From NCBI RefSeq assembly GCF_905475395.1, contig NC_058341.1, positions 70,439,501 to 70,503,500 on the forward strand: DNA of 64,000 bases, in the 5' to 3' direction. Position numbers and translations under genes: made by a program. The notes beneath the pieces are model-generated. The model was not told the DNA's origin and did no database searches. It saw only the letters and a program-made list of their open reading frames with translations. Positions within the stretch are counted from its first letter, which is position 1. Each line of letters starts with the position of its first letter. Origin of the DNA: Chrysoperla carnea (Eukaryota > Arthropoda > Insecta > Neuroptera > Chrysopidae). Positions 12,584-24,858 of the stretch are shown here, in pieces.

Positions 12584-12591
12584 GTGGATGC

Positions 12592-13707
12592 TACCTAACA
12601 TAAGCCGAGAAAGATAGCTTTTAGTACCACAGAAAACATAAAAAATGAGAAAATTCGTAACACCCTGGCGTCAGTATCAATTTCTAGGAATGTTTGGTAT
12701 TTTTCTAATGTATTTTAAGTTGTTATTTTTTTTAGTTAAGTTTATGATGCGCGCGCACAGGATGACACGAAAACTACAGTTTAAGTTAGTAAGTTACAAG
12801 TTTTTAACATCATAAAGTTAGTGGGTAACGAAATGCCACTCACAATAGATAGATTAGGTGTCATCTATGGGCACAATAGATAGGTTAATTGGAGTATGTA
12901 TTATGTGTTTACATTATTTATAAATTATTATATTTGTTATTACCAAAGAAGAACTTCACACACTTTTTTTTATCTACGATAATTCTTGTGAGTGGGCATT
13001 TTTCTTTCATGGAGGCCGGAATATTTCTCATGCGGGAGAGTTTAAAATTGATGGATATCCATTTTTTATTATTATAATAGGAAGATCATCGAATAACAAA
13101 ACGGAAAAATCAGGGTGTCGAACCTGTTTTACCTGATCTTCCTGTTGCAGAAAATTCCAATTTTTAAGATATTGGGGAATAGTCACCCCTTTTTATCTAG
13201 TGTGAAATCTCCAATTTGTCTAATCTTAAAACTCCATTTTGTCTAGTCGTACAACAGAGAAATATCTTCTAATTTAAAAAGCCGTGGGGTGGGTCTGGTG
13301 CGACCCTTGATATCCACACGAATAACTTCATAGTATAATAAAGAGTTATAAAAAATTGAATCGACTAGACCGAATGTTATGAAATTATTTTCCGATCATA
13401 TTGCAGTTAAGACACTTGGATCGAAACCTCAACGAAGTTGATATCATTTTTTGTTCGCGAGATGTCAATCATAAAAAAAATTTTTTTTAAACTCGACCGA
13501 CTCGAGACGACTTGACCGAAGTGTGCCCTTCGTGGACAACCAATATAACATAACCTAACCTAACTTATTCAATTCAACTAGCTGATCCGTACGGAATTTC
13601 TCAGTGCGTCACAGTGCTTTAAAATGAGACGTAAATGGTAAATCATGGAATTTCATAAAGGAATAGGAAGATCTCATCTATCGACAGAAAAACAGGCCAA
13701 AGATATA
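12592..13707. other. Intergenic sequence with one short GGTTAGGTT-type element
   Basis: Positions 13505-13565 are the reverse-strand counterpart of the short insert found at about 3183-3232 (sharing the 'cgtggacaaccaatataac' segment). No gene is supported. Confidence 0.5.
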
Positions 13708-14090
13708 ATATACAGGGTGGATCATTTTAATATATACGCCTAAATATCTCGTTACGTAGTATAACTTAAACAAATGTTGCAGAATTTGATGGGGGACAAT
13801 ATATGTTTTCACATTAGATTGAATCTAGTTCTTCGGGTTTCTTTAATGGCAATATTAGATCCTAAACGGTAAGAGATAGACTAACACTTTAAATTAGAAA
13901 GTTGAATGAAATATATTTAAGTTGCATTTCTTCCGAAAGCTAACGTTTTTCGAAAAAATGCTTTAAACAAAAATTGTTAGTTTTTTTTATGAGAATCGAA
14001 TTTCTAATTTTAGGAGTTATTCCATCTCTTACCGTTTAGGATCTAAAGGAACTTGGAAGAACTAGAACTAGTTTTAAGTTTTCCCGCATA
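13708..14090. repeat. Foldback relative of the 15568-16672 element
   Basis: It begins with ACAGGGTGGATCATTTTAAT-like sequence and shares 'ataacttaaacaaatgttgcag' with the 15568-16672 family. An internal inverted match joins 'atcctaaacggtaagagat' (about 13858) with 'atctcttaccgtttaggat' (about 14024). Confidence 0.65.
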
Positions 14091-14794
14091 TCAAACATTT
14101 TTCGGGCTCACAGAAAGAGAACATCCTCCTTACCGAGAATTTTCGTTGTGGGAAAAGTGGTTATGACAAGCACAAAAGTCACTCAAGAATTTTCGGACGT
14201 GTATTTATCAATTATAATGTATGCTAGCGCGCATCCAGACTATTACATTTTTAATATGAATAACACCGTCCTATGTATATAATTAGACCCATGCGTATTT
14301 GAATTAAAATTAAATTTTTTTAATAATTAATCGCGACTTAGGTTAATAATAAAAGAAAGCTCTAAAATTGTATGATATTAATTTAAAAAGTATTATAATT
14401 AAATATAGTTGCTTTTAAAATGGCGCTTTAATAAATTAAACATAAAAATAAAATTTCAAGGCGCTAAATTTTCATAAAATAAAAAAAAATAAAAAATAAA
14501 GAGTCTTGCAAAGTAAATTGTGATTCACATAACTTGTGTAAATTTTTTTATAAAACTAAAATATTTTTATACTTTCTAAGAAAGTATATTTTTAATCAAA
14601 TTTATTAATGACTTATATAGTTAAATAGAACTTAATTAACTAACGAGAAAGAAAAATCATTTATTAATAAATATTTTTATTTCAAATAATATCAATTTAT
14701 TGAGATTTAAAACAAGTCACCATTGGGTTAGTTTACGCGAACACAACAAAAGTAGTCTAATAAAATTAAATAGAATAATCATGGTAATAAAGAA
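14091..14794. other. Intergenic sequence, no gene seen
   Basis: Very AT-rich spacer, especially 14300-14700. No gene or repeat boundary can be supported. Confidence 0.5.
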
Positions 14795-15300
14795 AAAATT
14801 AATGCATCATTGAAATTTTCCACAGTTGTTTATTAGATTGTAAAAACTTTGTAAAAAAAGGCAACCTCTCAGGAGGGTACCTTATAACCTTGTAGAACAA
14901 AAGTTTTAAATCTAAAAGTTATTCCTTATAAAAAAGTAAACAACTTTTATTTGAATCATTCTTTCGTAAACATCACTGTTTACCCTTGAGGGCTCAACTT
15001 AGGAAAAATGTTTTTCCTGTTTTTTTGAAATATTTTTTTTTTAAACATCCCTTTTTACTCGTGAGGGTGTCTCTAAAATGTTTGGAGAAAATGGACACCG
15101 AAGTTTTTTCCTAAGTTGGGGCCTCATGGGTAAACAGTGATGTTTACGATTAAACTGATTAAACCCCTCTCCTCAACTACCACCCAAAAAGGGGTTAGGT
15201 ATGCCCCTGACAGATGTAGTTTTTTTTACGAAGTGTTTACACCCAAATCAAAAACTGTGAAAAATTTCAAAGATCCATTAATTTTTCCTTTTATATATTT
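14795..15300. repeat. Repeat family C, copy with long inverted ends
   Basis: Left end AAAAAATTAATGCATCATTG; right end the inverted version, 'cattaatttttcc'. The arms extend about 70 bp. The interior carries 'gtttacccttgagggctcaac' type sequence shared with repeats near 53110-53160, 53400 and 58600. Confidence 0.7.
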
Positions 15301-15567
15301 AGTTTAATTGTACTAAAGTGTTTGCATCATCTCTAGACATCTAAGCACCCTCGCATATTTTTTTCTTGAAGAAAAATTTGAATACATTGTCGGTATATAA
15401 GTTGTTTGAGGGTACAAAATGTCAGAATATCCGTCGATGCTCAAAACGCTTATGTTGTGTGTGGTAAACAAGCTCTCTAATCTTATACTCCTAGACCAGG
15501 GAAAAAATAGCCAATATTTTTAATTATTTTACTGATTTTATGGTACGTTAAAGTATATCATATTAAA

Positions 15568-16672
15568 CAGCGTGGACCATTTAAATTTATTATCGGTAGT
15601 AGCTCGTTTTGTAGGTAACCAATCAAAAAATAACTTAAACAAAAGTTATAGAGTTTGATGGAGGACATCATGTCCTGACATCAGATTGGACCTTTGTCTC
15701 ATTTTAATGGTGTGTAAACGTCTTTTGAAATTTTAAACGTATTTTTCTCGAAATAGCGGTAATAAAGTCGGTGAGCAAGATTTCTCCGAATTGGCTCGAC
15801 CGATCGGTTTTGAATTTTTACACAGTCTTCTTAGATATTATCCCCAGGTATTAATCGAAGGAATAAGATTTCTAAAAATTATTTCCTTATTTTAGACCAC
15901 TTTAAAGTTGGTAAAATTTTTAAGAATTTTGTATTTTTCTTTTTTTAAGCCGCCATTTTGTTTGAAAATAATAATTTTGACTTCTCCTCACTCAATGTCT
16001 GCATTCATCTATCGACCAGAGATATGGTGCTCACCATCGGATATTTTTTGAAGGACCTAAAGGAGATCGCCTACAGGAGCATTACCTTATTTATCAAATT
16101 TTCGAAATCGAACAACGGGATATTAAAATTACAGAAATGTTCTATATGTATACGTTTTTTAAATTAACGTAAAATAGTCTTCCCAAAAAAAAAAAAAAAC
16201 TCGCAACTAGGAATATAACCCCTTATATAGTCCGTTGACCTTGATTTTTAAATGATTTTGGAAATTTACCTGGCCTTAAAAGTTTTTTTACACAGACGAA
16301 TAACCTTTACTGTCCTTGATAACTTTTGTACAAAACATTTTTCTAAAGTTAGCGTATTTTCTTTCGATTAAATGCAAGAATGACACATTTTTAAGTCGCA
16401 TTTCCTCTGAAAGCTAACGATTTTCGAAAAAATGTTTTAAATAAAAAGTATTAGTTTTTGTACTAGGATCAACTTTCTAATTTAAAGTGTTATTCTACTT
16501 CTTACCATTTAGAATCTGAATTGGCTATTAAAGCAACCTGGAGAAGCAGATTCAATCTGGTGTCAGAACATGATGCCCCCATCAAACTCTGCAACTTTTG
16601 TTTAAGTTATTTTTTTATTGGTTGACTACAAAACAAGCTATTAGCCCTTATATATTAAAATGGTCCACCCTG
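15568..16672. repeat. Foldback element of about 1.1 kb with arms over 110 bp
   Basis: Left end CAGCGTGGACCA and right end TGGTCCACCCTG. The arms include 'acttaaacaaaagtt' facing 'aacttttgtttaagt' and 'catgtcctgacatcagattg' facing 'caatctggtgtcagaacatg'. A short open frame inside (15958-16167) is not a recognisable protein. Confidence 0.78.
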
Positions 16673-17368
16673 TATTTATTGTATTTATAATACAAAAGGA
16701 TATGAAAACAATAATTCACATATAAAAAGGAAAGAGTTAAACTATACTCTTCAAAAATATTAAAAGATAATATTTCTTTCAGAATTTTCTGATACATGAG
16801 ACGGGCGTATCTTATGAAAAATGATTCTTTATTAATTTCCTAAAGATCAGTTAAGGCTGTGCATCCTAGTTGTTGAACCAGAAACTTGGAATTGAAAAAA
16901 TGTGAATAATTATCACTTATTAGAACCGCAAACTTATTTTTTTTACCTGTGAACTTCAAAACGGAATAAATATTTACTCCACAGATTTTTTACTCATAAA
17001 ATCGTTCTGAAAGCAGTAATTTGACTCACAAGTACATGCATTTTTTTGGGTTTTTTTATACCAAAGAGAATGGTATAGAGAAAATTCCATTTTAGTATGG
17101 TTTAGTTAGCGAAAAATCGATCGAACTATTTTTCTAAGCAACCGTTTTTCAAATTTCAAACGAGATTTCAAAGAGGACACATAAGGGTTTGAGAAAAAAA
17201 CTACCATCATGGTGTTTTTGCCAAAAAAGTCTATTTATTTGGAAAATTCAAAAAAATTGGGAAATTGATCTATAGAAAAATCAAATAAAATTCTAAGAAA
17301 TATTGGTTATTAAAAATGTATTACGGTAAAAATGTATAAAATAATTAAAAGTAAAGTTATAATTTAGC
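16673..17368. other. Intergenic sequence, no gene seen
   Basis: No recognisable gene or element. A small local hairpin is present near 17058-17078. Confidence 0.5.
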
Positions 17369-17713
17369 TTATTCAAAGAAGCCACAATCACTGCAGTAGA
17401 CTATTCTGTGATTCTCGCTGGTCGATGACTCGCAATTTGTGCAATATACTCGCGTTTTACGATTCTCCGATCGGGGGCACAAATCGAATCTGGCCGGTAT
17501 TTTTAGTGACTCATTAGCTGATTGAAATTTCCCCGTCTCGGTATTTTTTCGAGAAATCCTTCCTCTTAATCTGAATGTTTAGATTTTGCTTCTTTCTCTA
17601 AATTATCATCTAAATCGGAACACACAGTCGATTGCTGATTCTTTCCTAGTCTCGAATTCCGTTAAATCTTTCGCCAACGTATTGGTGCTTCTCAAATTGT
17701 ATCTTTTCGCCAT
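17369..17713 (-). pseudogene. Remnant of a piggyBac-type transposase C-terminus
   Basis: On the reverse strand the segment ending at the TAA at 17369-17371 reads CPRSENRKTRVYCTNC and ends YCSDCGFFE. The pattern RKTR-x2-C-x2-C...H...C-x2-C fits the cysteine-rich domain at the end of piggyBac-family transposases. The expected first cysteine pair is incomplete (an F where a C would be usual). Upstream, the reading frame is broken by stops, so only a decayed fragment remains. The family call rests on this motif alone; a host zinc-binding fragment is the alternative. Confidence 0.45.
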
Positions 17714-18287
17714 CATCTGCCAAAAAAAAGGTAAAATAAGGTTATAATACGTGGTTTAAATTTTGTTTTTTTTAATTTTTTAAAGTGTCTCGCGACCTCT
17801 CCCTATTGCTAGAAAATTACGGTCTAGGTCTTCCGTCAATTTTGTCACATACTAATTTTGAAACGTAGTTCAAAGTTAACTTGGGATAGTTATCTACCCC
17901 AGTTTGTAGTTCTAGGGTTAACTTTTTATGAAAATCATACACGAGTGTACAGATTTATGTCGTAATTTTTCGAACCCTTTCAACTTTCGGTGGTAAAAAT
18001 GATATAAATCTTTGATTTTGCGAAGTGAAAATTAGAATAAATAGATAATTTTTTGCGAGTTTTAAGCTGTTTGAAAATTTACAGCAGAAAAATTTGGATT
18101 ATTTATGAAAAAATCTTTTAATATTTTGATGTGAATAAGTTTACTCTCCGAGAAGAAAAAGTTCGATATACTTTGGGTGTCATAGGTACTCGATTAAAAA
18201 AAAATATATCAAAGGAGAAATATTGATTGCATTTTGGCCACATAGCTAATGCAGGTTATTAATCTAGGAGAATGAGACGAAAACATA
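17714..18287. other. Intergenic sequence, no gene seen
   Basis: Nothing supportable beyond the piggyBac fragment next to it. Confidence 0.5.
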
Positions 18288-18652
18288 TAGACTCCAAGCC
18301 TATGCCAAAATTTTTCGGGTAAAATGACCCATCGAGAATCATGTTAAAAAACATCCTCCTATATGTAAAAGTAAGTTTAAGCACATTGAAATTGACGGTA
18401 GATAAAAAAAAGTTTTTACTTCCGGCACCTATGTTACCGGATTTATTTCTGTACGGCATTTATGGAATTCGCTTCGAATACTTATGCAGAGTTAGTATCC
18501 AGCAACGCCGTACATATTTGTTAGAGCAGGTGTGATATACCAAGAGTGTAACATTCATATTGTCACCTGTACCTCGCAAAAATGACGCCATGGTGCTTAA
18601 ACTTACTTTTATATATAGGAGCATTTTTTTAACATGGGCTTGCAGTCTAATA
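18288..18652. repeat. Inverted-repeat element of about 365 bp
   Basis: 'catgttaaaaaacatcctcc' with 'tatgtaaaagtaagtttaag' on the left is mirrored by 'cttaaacttactttta' and 'ttttttaacatg' on the right; arms about 80 bp. A partial second copy lies at 19811-19890. Confidence 0.72.
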
Positions 18653-19172
18653 AACAAATTTATTCATATTATAATAATATATATCTAATCTTTATTAATT
18701 GAAATCATTGATTAAAATTTGTTATTAAACGAATAAATGAATCTGTTAAATGTTTAGATTCAAATAATATCAAAAATTTAAATCAAATTCTACTTAATGC
18801 TTTCGGATATACAAAACCTTCTTCAAATGACCATTTTTACTATTTTATCAGAAAATATTTGATTTGTTTTCACCAAAGACTTAAAATATATATATATATT
18901 TTTTAATAATGGCACTAAATTATTCTAAGTTTGTCATTAATAATGAATTTTTTAATTAAAAGCCCGACTTAAGAAAAACGATTTAAAACAATTCAAAATC
19001 ATTAAAATTTTAATAATTTTGATTTGTTTTAAACAGTTTGTCTTTTTTCAAGTGTTTTGAAAAAAAAAAAAATATTAATCGTTACGTATAAATATTATCG
19101 TTTAAAACGATTAAAAATTTTTAAATCGTTCTCCATCATTATAGAACGATTGATATAGAACATTATATATCA
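18653..19172. other. Intergenic sequence, no gene seen
   Basis: AT-rich; contains runs resembling 'aaaacgattaaaa' in both orientations around 18970-19140 but no clear element ends. Confidence 0.45.
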
Positions 19173-19560
19173 TAGTCTACAGTATAGAGGGGGTATTATT
19201 TCGTAACTAACATTCTTACGAAACTTCGTGAGTGGCTTCATTTCAGTGTAACCTACAACGTTTTCATTTACGAAAACTTTGGAAATTGGTGCGTTTCAAT
19301 GGTCCAATATTTTAGTAGGCCACTATTATTCTCTCTTTTTATATTCATTTATCTTGCATTAAAGAAAAAAACAATTGGTTGCTCATATTTTTTTAATAGG
19401 TATTTTTTTGACATGTTTTCCGTGTTCCACATTGAAAACGCCACAATGTCCACAGTTTTCGTAAATGAAAACGTTGTAGGTTACACTCAAATGAAGCCAT
19501 TCACGAAATTTCGTAAGAGTGTTAGTCACGAAACCATACCCCCTTCTGTACTGTAGACTA
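19173..19560. repeat. MITE with arms of about 110 bp
   Basis: Ends TAGTCTACAGTATAGAGG and 'tctgtactgtagacta'. The arms include 'cctacaacgttttcatttac' facing 'gtaaatgaaaacgttgtagg'. The interior is non-coding. Confidence 0.82.
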
Positions 19561-20029
19561 TTATTTTAAATAGTTTTGAATCGTAACAGACAATTTAAAA
19601 CTATCAAAAAATGATAAAACGATTTGAAATGCTTTTTCTTAAGCCGGGTGAATCTGTCCATCAATTTTTATTTTTAATCATTTCGTTAGAAATTAATTTT
19701 AAATTTTGAATGATAAATAATAGTTGATAATTTAAAAAAATATTTGATTACGTTAAAAATAACGCTGTGTTATTTAAGGACATATTAAACCGGTTTAATT
19801 ATTATATTATAGACCACAAGCCCATGCAGAAATTTTTCGGAGGAAACATGTTGAAAAAGATACTCCTATATGTAAAAGTAAGTTTTGCATCGTCTAGTCC
19901 CTTAAAATAGAGCACTAATCAATTAACATGGCCTGGTCGTAGCATCCTTCGGAAAGATTTGGAAAAATGAAGCATAATTGCTTAAAAGCCATGCCAGGAT
20001 TGAGAAAGATTAGGAAAAATTGAGCATAA

Positions 20030-20830
20030 ATGCTTAATAATATAATCAACAAGCCGGAGAAAAGTGTTGATAGTGAAAAGTTTGGAAACAGTACTGATTT
20101 TAATGAAACTTTTTGTAACGTGTATAGGATCTCGAGGAACATTCAGCCAACTTAACCTAGTCATGTGGGAGCCAATATAGCACAAAAACTGCCCCCAATT
20201 CAGAAGGTGTGGTGAGGGGTTGGATATATAAACAAACCAAAATCAGTCAAGAATTTATAAAATATCAAAGTAAGGATAAAAAATACATCAATTCCGGAAT
20301 ACGTGACAGAATCCGTGTATTCGAACATCGAATTTGTTATCAGCGACCAAAAATACCCCTATAGTACAGTTTGGACGATAAATACTTAGTTTGCCGTTTT
20401 TGTGCCAAAAAAGTGAAATTCTTGGCCCAAAATGACAAGATTTTCGGAAGACATGACAGAATCCGTGTAATCTGACATCGGATTCGTAATCAGTGACCAA
20501 AGATATCCCTTACAGCACAGTTTGTACGATAAATACTTAGTTTGCCATTTTTGTGCCAAAAAGTGGAATTCCCGGTCAAAAATGATACGATTTTCGGAAT
20601 ACGTGACAGAGTTCGTGTAATCTGACATTGAGTTTGTATTCAAAAAAGTTTTTTAGCCACCTCATGGGTTGATTCAGTTTTTGAGCTACATATGTCATCC
20701 CTATGACTAGGTTAAGTTGGCTGAATGTTCCTTGGGGTTCTATAAGCTGTAACGTGCTTATTCTAAAAGTTTCATTAAAATCGTTGCTGTTTTCTAACTT
20801 TTCCATTCCGGCTTATTATTAACTGTATTA
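20030..20830. repeat. Foldback element with internal 150-bp tandem repeats
   Basis: Arms of about 130 bp: about 20034-20170 faces about 20665-20830 (shared 'cattcagccaacttaacctag' and 'gattttaatgaaacttt'). Between them about 2.3 copies of a 148-152 bp unit are in tandem, starting at 20296, 20444 and 20596 and sharing 'gataaatacttagtttgcc'. Confidence 0.8.
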
Positions 20831-23070
20831 TAAAAGCTATGCTAGTTTTATCTAAAAATAAAGTTTAAAAACAAATATTTATTTAACTAAAGTCTGGATA
20901 TAAAATGTTATGATAACTTGTTTCTTTGTCGTAATAAAAATGAAACAATTATATGAAATTCACTGGAAGGACATTAACTTTATTTCATTTTGTAAACTAG
21001 TGTTATTTTTTGGGTCTAAATTTTGGTATAAAACAATAAAAAAGTCACGTGTCTTCCCTATTGCAAATTATTAAAATTTAAAAAAAATAAAATAAAATTT
21101 TGTGGACAAGATTTTTAAAATGAAGGTCGACGTATATTCGAATGAAAAATGTTTTATTTATATAATATTTTTACTAAAAAACACATTGTTAAATTTTTAG
21201 ACTACTATTGTGCTTTTTTCAAATTTTAATAGTTAAAAAACTTTGTTGAAACCAATTATGAAAAAAAAAATGTTTGTTTGAAACTTTTCGATAAAATTAT
21301 ATTAATAAATTGCAAAGCTAATGACAATTATATTCGTTTAGCTTAACTATCATCAATTTTCAATAAAATGTTCGCAATGATATTAGAGTGGTTTCTGGCT
21401 GGGTTTGAGTGATCAAAATAGGCGAATCGAAATTTTTAGAAGTCAATCAAGAATAAGAAAACTTATGTTGCCAGTTTCGAAAGTGGTCGCATTTCTTTAG
21501 AAGTTTTTAGGGGGTGCTTCACTTCAACCTAGAGTCTATAGTCAAAAATACCTAGAAAGATTTTTATCAAAATTGAGATGAAACTGGGTATGAGGCGTCC
21601 CAATGTTACAATGAATCAATTAAACACAGAGAACTAACTATATTATGTAGTACTAGTCGTTACCCGCCTGCTGGACAATTTCAATTTTAAAAACAAAAAC
21701 TACCGCAGTACCGCGTCTAATAGTCTTCTCTTCCTTTACCCTCACTTAATAGCCCTTTTGTTCGCCCATTAATGGGTTTTAATTTTTTGGTGCGAATCCT
21801 AGGTTTTTTTTAATTAAACAGCCCATGTTACTCGCTGATAATGTAGCATTCTATAAAAATTAAAATGACGGTTTTTCATACAAAATTTCACCTCCTATTT
21901 CACTCCCTTAGGGGAAGAATTTCGGAAAATCCTTTCTTATCGGATGTCTACGTCATACGTAGAACACACCCTCCTAGGTCTCTACGTTCAGCTGTTACCC
22001 CACTAGTTATTTACGATACTAGTGGGATAACAGCAGTATTGACGTACGTCTGCGAAATTTGCACAACGAGTGCATAGCGCGAGTTGGGCAATCGCAGAAG
22101 TACGTTAATAAATAATGCATTATTACACGTGTATCGTACAAAACTTTATCTGCGCCTCTAAAATGTGAAAATAAACGATAATTTTTATTTAAAAGTCATT
22201 ATTATTTAAAATTTGTCATTGCTTATTGAGAAAAATAGAAAATTAAAAAAGTTACTATAGTAAGTGAATTCATTACCGCCGTAGTGCGGGAATGAATTAT
22301 CACACTATCATTACCACACAAGGGCGGTAATGAACTATTTTTCCCACGCATACTAAGTGAGAAAATTGCTTTTTTCTCACGGGCTTAGATAAAATATTAT
22401 TTATTATGGGTGCATTTCGAAATACACTGCGATCACTGTGAGGTATCACGTTTATTCAGTATACTGCGAAGGCGATACCTTATAGCCAGCTATACTGGTT
22501 GACAACGGTGTCAAATGAGAATAATTTTCATTAAAAAGTTCGCTGTTCAACGAAACAAATTATTGTTTGAATATTGTTATAATTAAATATTTGATAAATA
22601 TTTATAATATATTCAAAATTAGTACAAACAAATTAATTATTTTTTACTTATTATTAAAATATAAAAAATTTTATTTAGTTAAAATGTTATATTTTTATGT
22701 GTTCTCTCCTGTGTTCTTGATATTTGTAATTTCTCGAAGTACTTTTCTTATAAATTTTGTACTTGATCGTATTATTATCTTTTTCTTGTAACATTAATTT
22801 AATAGATTTTCATTCTTGATGTGAGCATTGTTGGCGAAATTCCTAGTTTAACCATCCAAATTTCCCTTTGGTTCATTTATTTCCCATTACTTTGTTCTTT
22901 TGGTTCTACATTTAGCTGCACAGCAATATTTAAAAATAATATTTCCAAATATATCCAATCTAAATTATTAATCGTAGGTACATCTGTATAACATTCTATG
23001 TCTATCAAGTGATCTATAATAAGGTTCCAATTAAAATCGGTAGATAGAGTCTTCCTTATAGACGAATCAA
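20831..23070. other. Intergenic sequence with repeat fragments
   Basis: No gene is supported. Positions 21640-22080 hold fragments similar to sequence elsewhere (for example 'taatgtagcattctat', also at 43614). Positions 22975-23060 match 34345-34490 (a shared 'tacatctgtataa' and 'gatagatagagtcttt' type repeat). Confidence 0.5.
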
Positions 23071-23678
23071 CAGGTGATTTTTGAAAATTTCAAAATCTTG
23101 AAAATATGCAACAAAATGGGCCAGAAACGTACATTTGGGGGTTTTTGAGATCACTGATTAATATTCTGAAGTCAGAATTTCGATATACCCCCCCCTCCGG
23201 GGGTAATTCACTCCGCTGGTCCAAATTGAATATTTACAGAAAATTGCAGTGTTAGGTCAACGAAGGGTGAAAACCCCCATGAAGGGGGTTAGTATATCCC
23301 CATTCTAACTTCGGAATCGTGATCAGTGTCCCCAAAAACCCCCGCATACACTTTTTGGCCCATTTTGTCGAATATTTACAGAATCCTGCTGTTTTTGACC
23401 AGCGGGGGCGAATAACCCAAGAAGAGGGGAGTACATCTTCATTTTAACTTCGGAATCGTGATCAGTGACCCCAAAAACCCCTGAGTATACTTTTTTGATC
23501 CATTTTGTTGAATATTTACAGAATATTGCAATTTTGGACCAGCGAGGAAAATTACCCCATGAGGGGGACATTATGTCGAAATTCTGATTTCGGAATAGTG
23601 ATTAGAGAGCCCGAAAACTCCCGAATATACGTTTCTGACCCATATTTTTATGGTTTTAAAATTTTCAAAAATCACCTC
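23071..23678. repeat. Foldback element with internal 140-bp tandem repeats
   Basis: The ends are inverted: 'ggtgatttttgaaaatttc' (23071) faces 'gaaaattttcaaaatcacct'-like sequence at the right end. Between and overlapping the arms, a unit of 139-140 bp recurs, marked by 'taacttcggaatcgtgatca' at 23306 and 23445 and a diverged copy at 23585. G- and C-rich runs such as CCCCAAAAACCCC recur in each unit. Confidence 0.78.
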
Positions 23679-23914
23679 ATAAATGGATTCTAATGATTGG
23701 CCTATTTGGCCCATAGAAAAAACCAAAACTTTCTAGCGGCAAAAAGTTAGATGTAGATTCCGATATATGAACCTTCCTGATCATTTAAAAAAAAACTGGC
23801 TCGATAGGTTGAGGTACAAAAAAATTCTCTATGAAATGCTAAAATGACACGACTATTAGTAGGATTGTCGAATAATAATCATACACAATGCTTATGATCC
23901 ATCAAATTAAAAAA

Positions 23915-24530
23915 AAATATGATTGAAGGTACAATAATTCGCACCTGGCTGAAAGGTAAAATTGTTCATACCACCATAAAACTGAAATTTAAAAAGTCCT
24001 CATCGATCCGAGACATGGATAAAGATTTACGCGGGTTTAAATGTTACAAAAACTATTTTTTCGTGATTTTCAGTAAAACGGTAAGTTTTACTGAAAACTG
24101 ACTGATTTAAATTTTACTGACTTTTATTGATTTAAATTTGTTAGAAAATATTATTAAATTTTCAATGTAAGCCATAGAATTATGTCCATCCATAAAACCA
24201 TATGACGTTTACAACTCTTAAAACTTTTTGAATCGTTACATCTCAGAAACGGTGGCTCTTAGGAAAATTTTTATATTTAATTATCTGATCTACAATTTGT
24301 GTCTGAACTAGTTTTATGATAAAATTCACCGTTTCACTGAAAATCGCGAAAAACCCGTTTTTGTGACCTTTGACCCCGTGTAAATAATTTTCCACATCTC
24401 GGATCGGTGAGAACTTTTTAGATTTTATTTAAGATGCTGTTTTGATCAGTCCTACCAAATTTCAGCCGGATGCAAATTTTTGTACCTTCGAATGTTTGAA
24501 TTGACCGGATCATAATAATGCAATAAAAAT
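23915..24530. repeat. Foldback repeat family E, copy 1
   Basis: Inverted arms: 'ttgaaggtacaataattcgc' with 'tcatcgatccgag' on the left face 'gcaaatttttgtaccttcga' and 'ctcggatcggtgag' on the right. A longer relative (31565-32495) lies in the intron of the two-exon gene. Confidence 0.78.
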
Positions 24531-24548
24531 AATGTGGGTACTCTATAG

Positions 24549-24850
24549 CAGGCATGGGCAAACGTGGCCCAGAGAAATACCTCAGACTTCTGTAACTAAC
24601 ATACGAGTAAGACAGTGATAACCTAACCAGTGACAACCAAAAATATGAGTAAGACAGAGAGGCAACATTTTTTTCTACCCATCTCATTACTATTAGCGAA
24701 ACTGAGATAGATAGAAGATTCGTATACCCGTCTCGCTTCCTCCTCGATGAGCAATGCGGACTTGGATAAAGAGACCCACAATAAAGTTTATGACACACAA
24801 TAAAGTTATAACAATAGTGATTTCGACTTAAAATAACTCGCCCATGCCTG
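24549..24850. mobile_element. Non-autonomous hAT-like element, 302 bp
   Basis: Terminal inverted repeats CAGGCATGGGC and GCCCATGCCTG are perfect. The flanks CTCTATAG and TTCTATAG are an 8-bp target duplication with one mismatch. There is no transposase; an open reverse frame through it has no recognisable domain. Confidence 0.85.
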
Positions 24851-24858
24851 TTCTATAG

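Noticed and set aside
24418-24798. Reverse open frame of 126 codons
   Set aside because: It spans a foldback end and a hAT-like MITE; no protein features.
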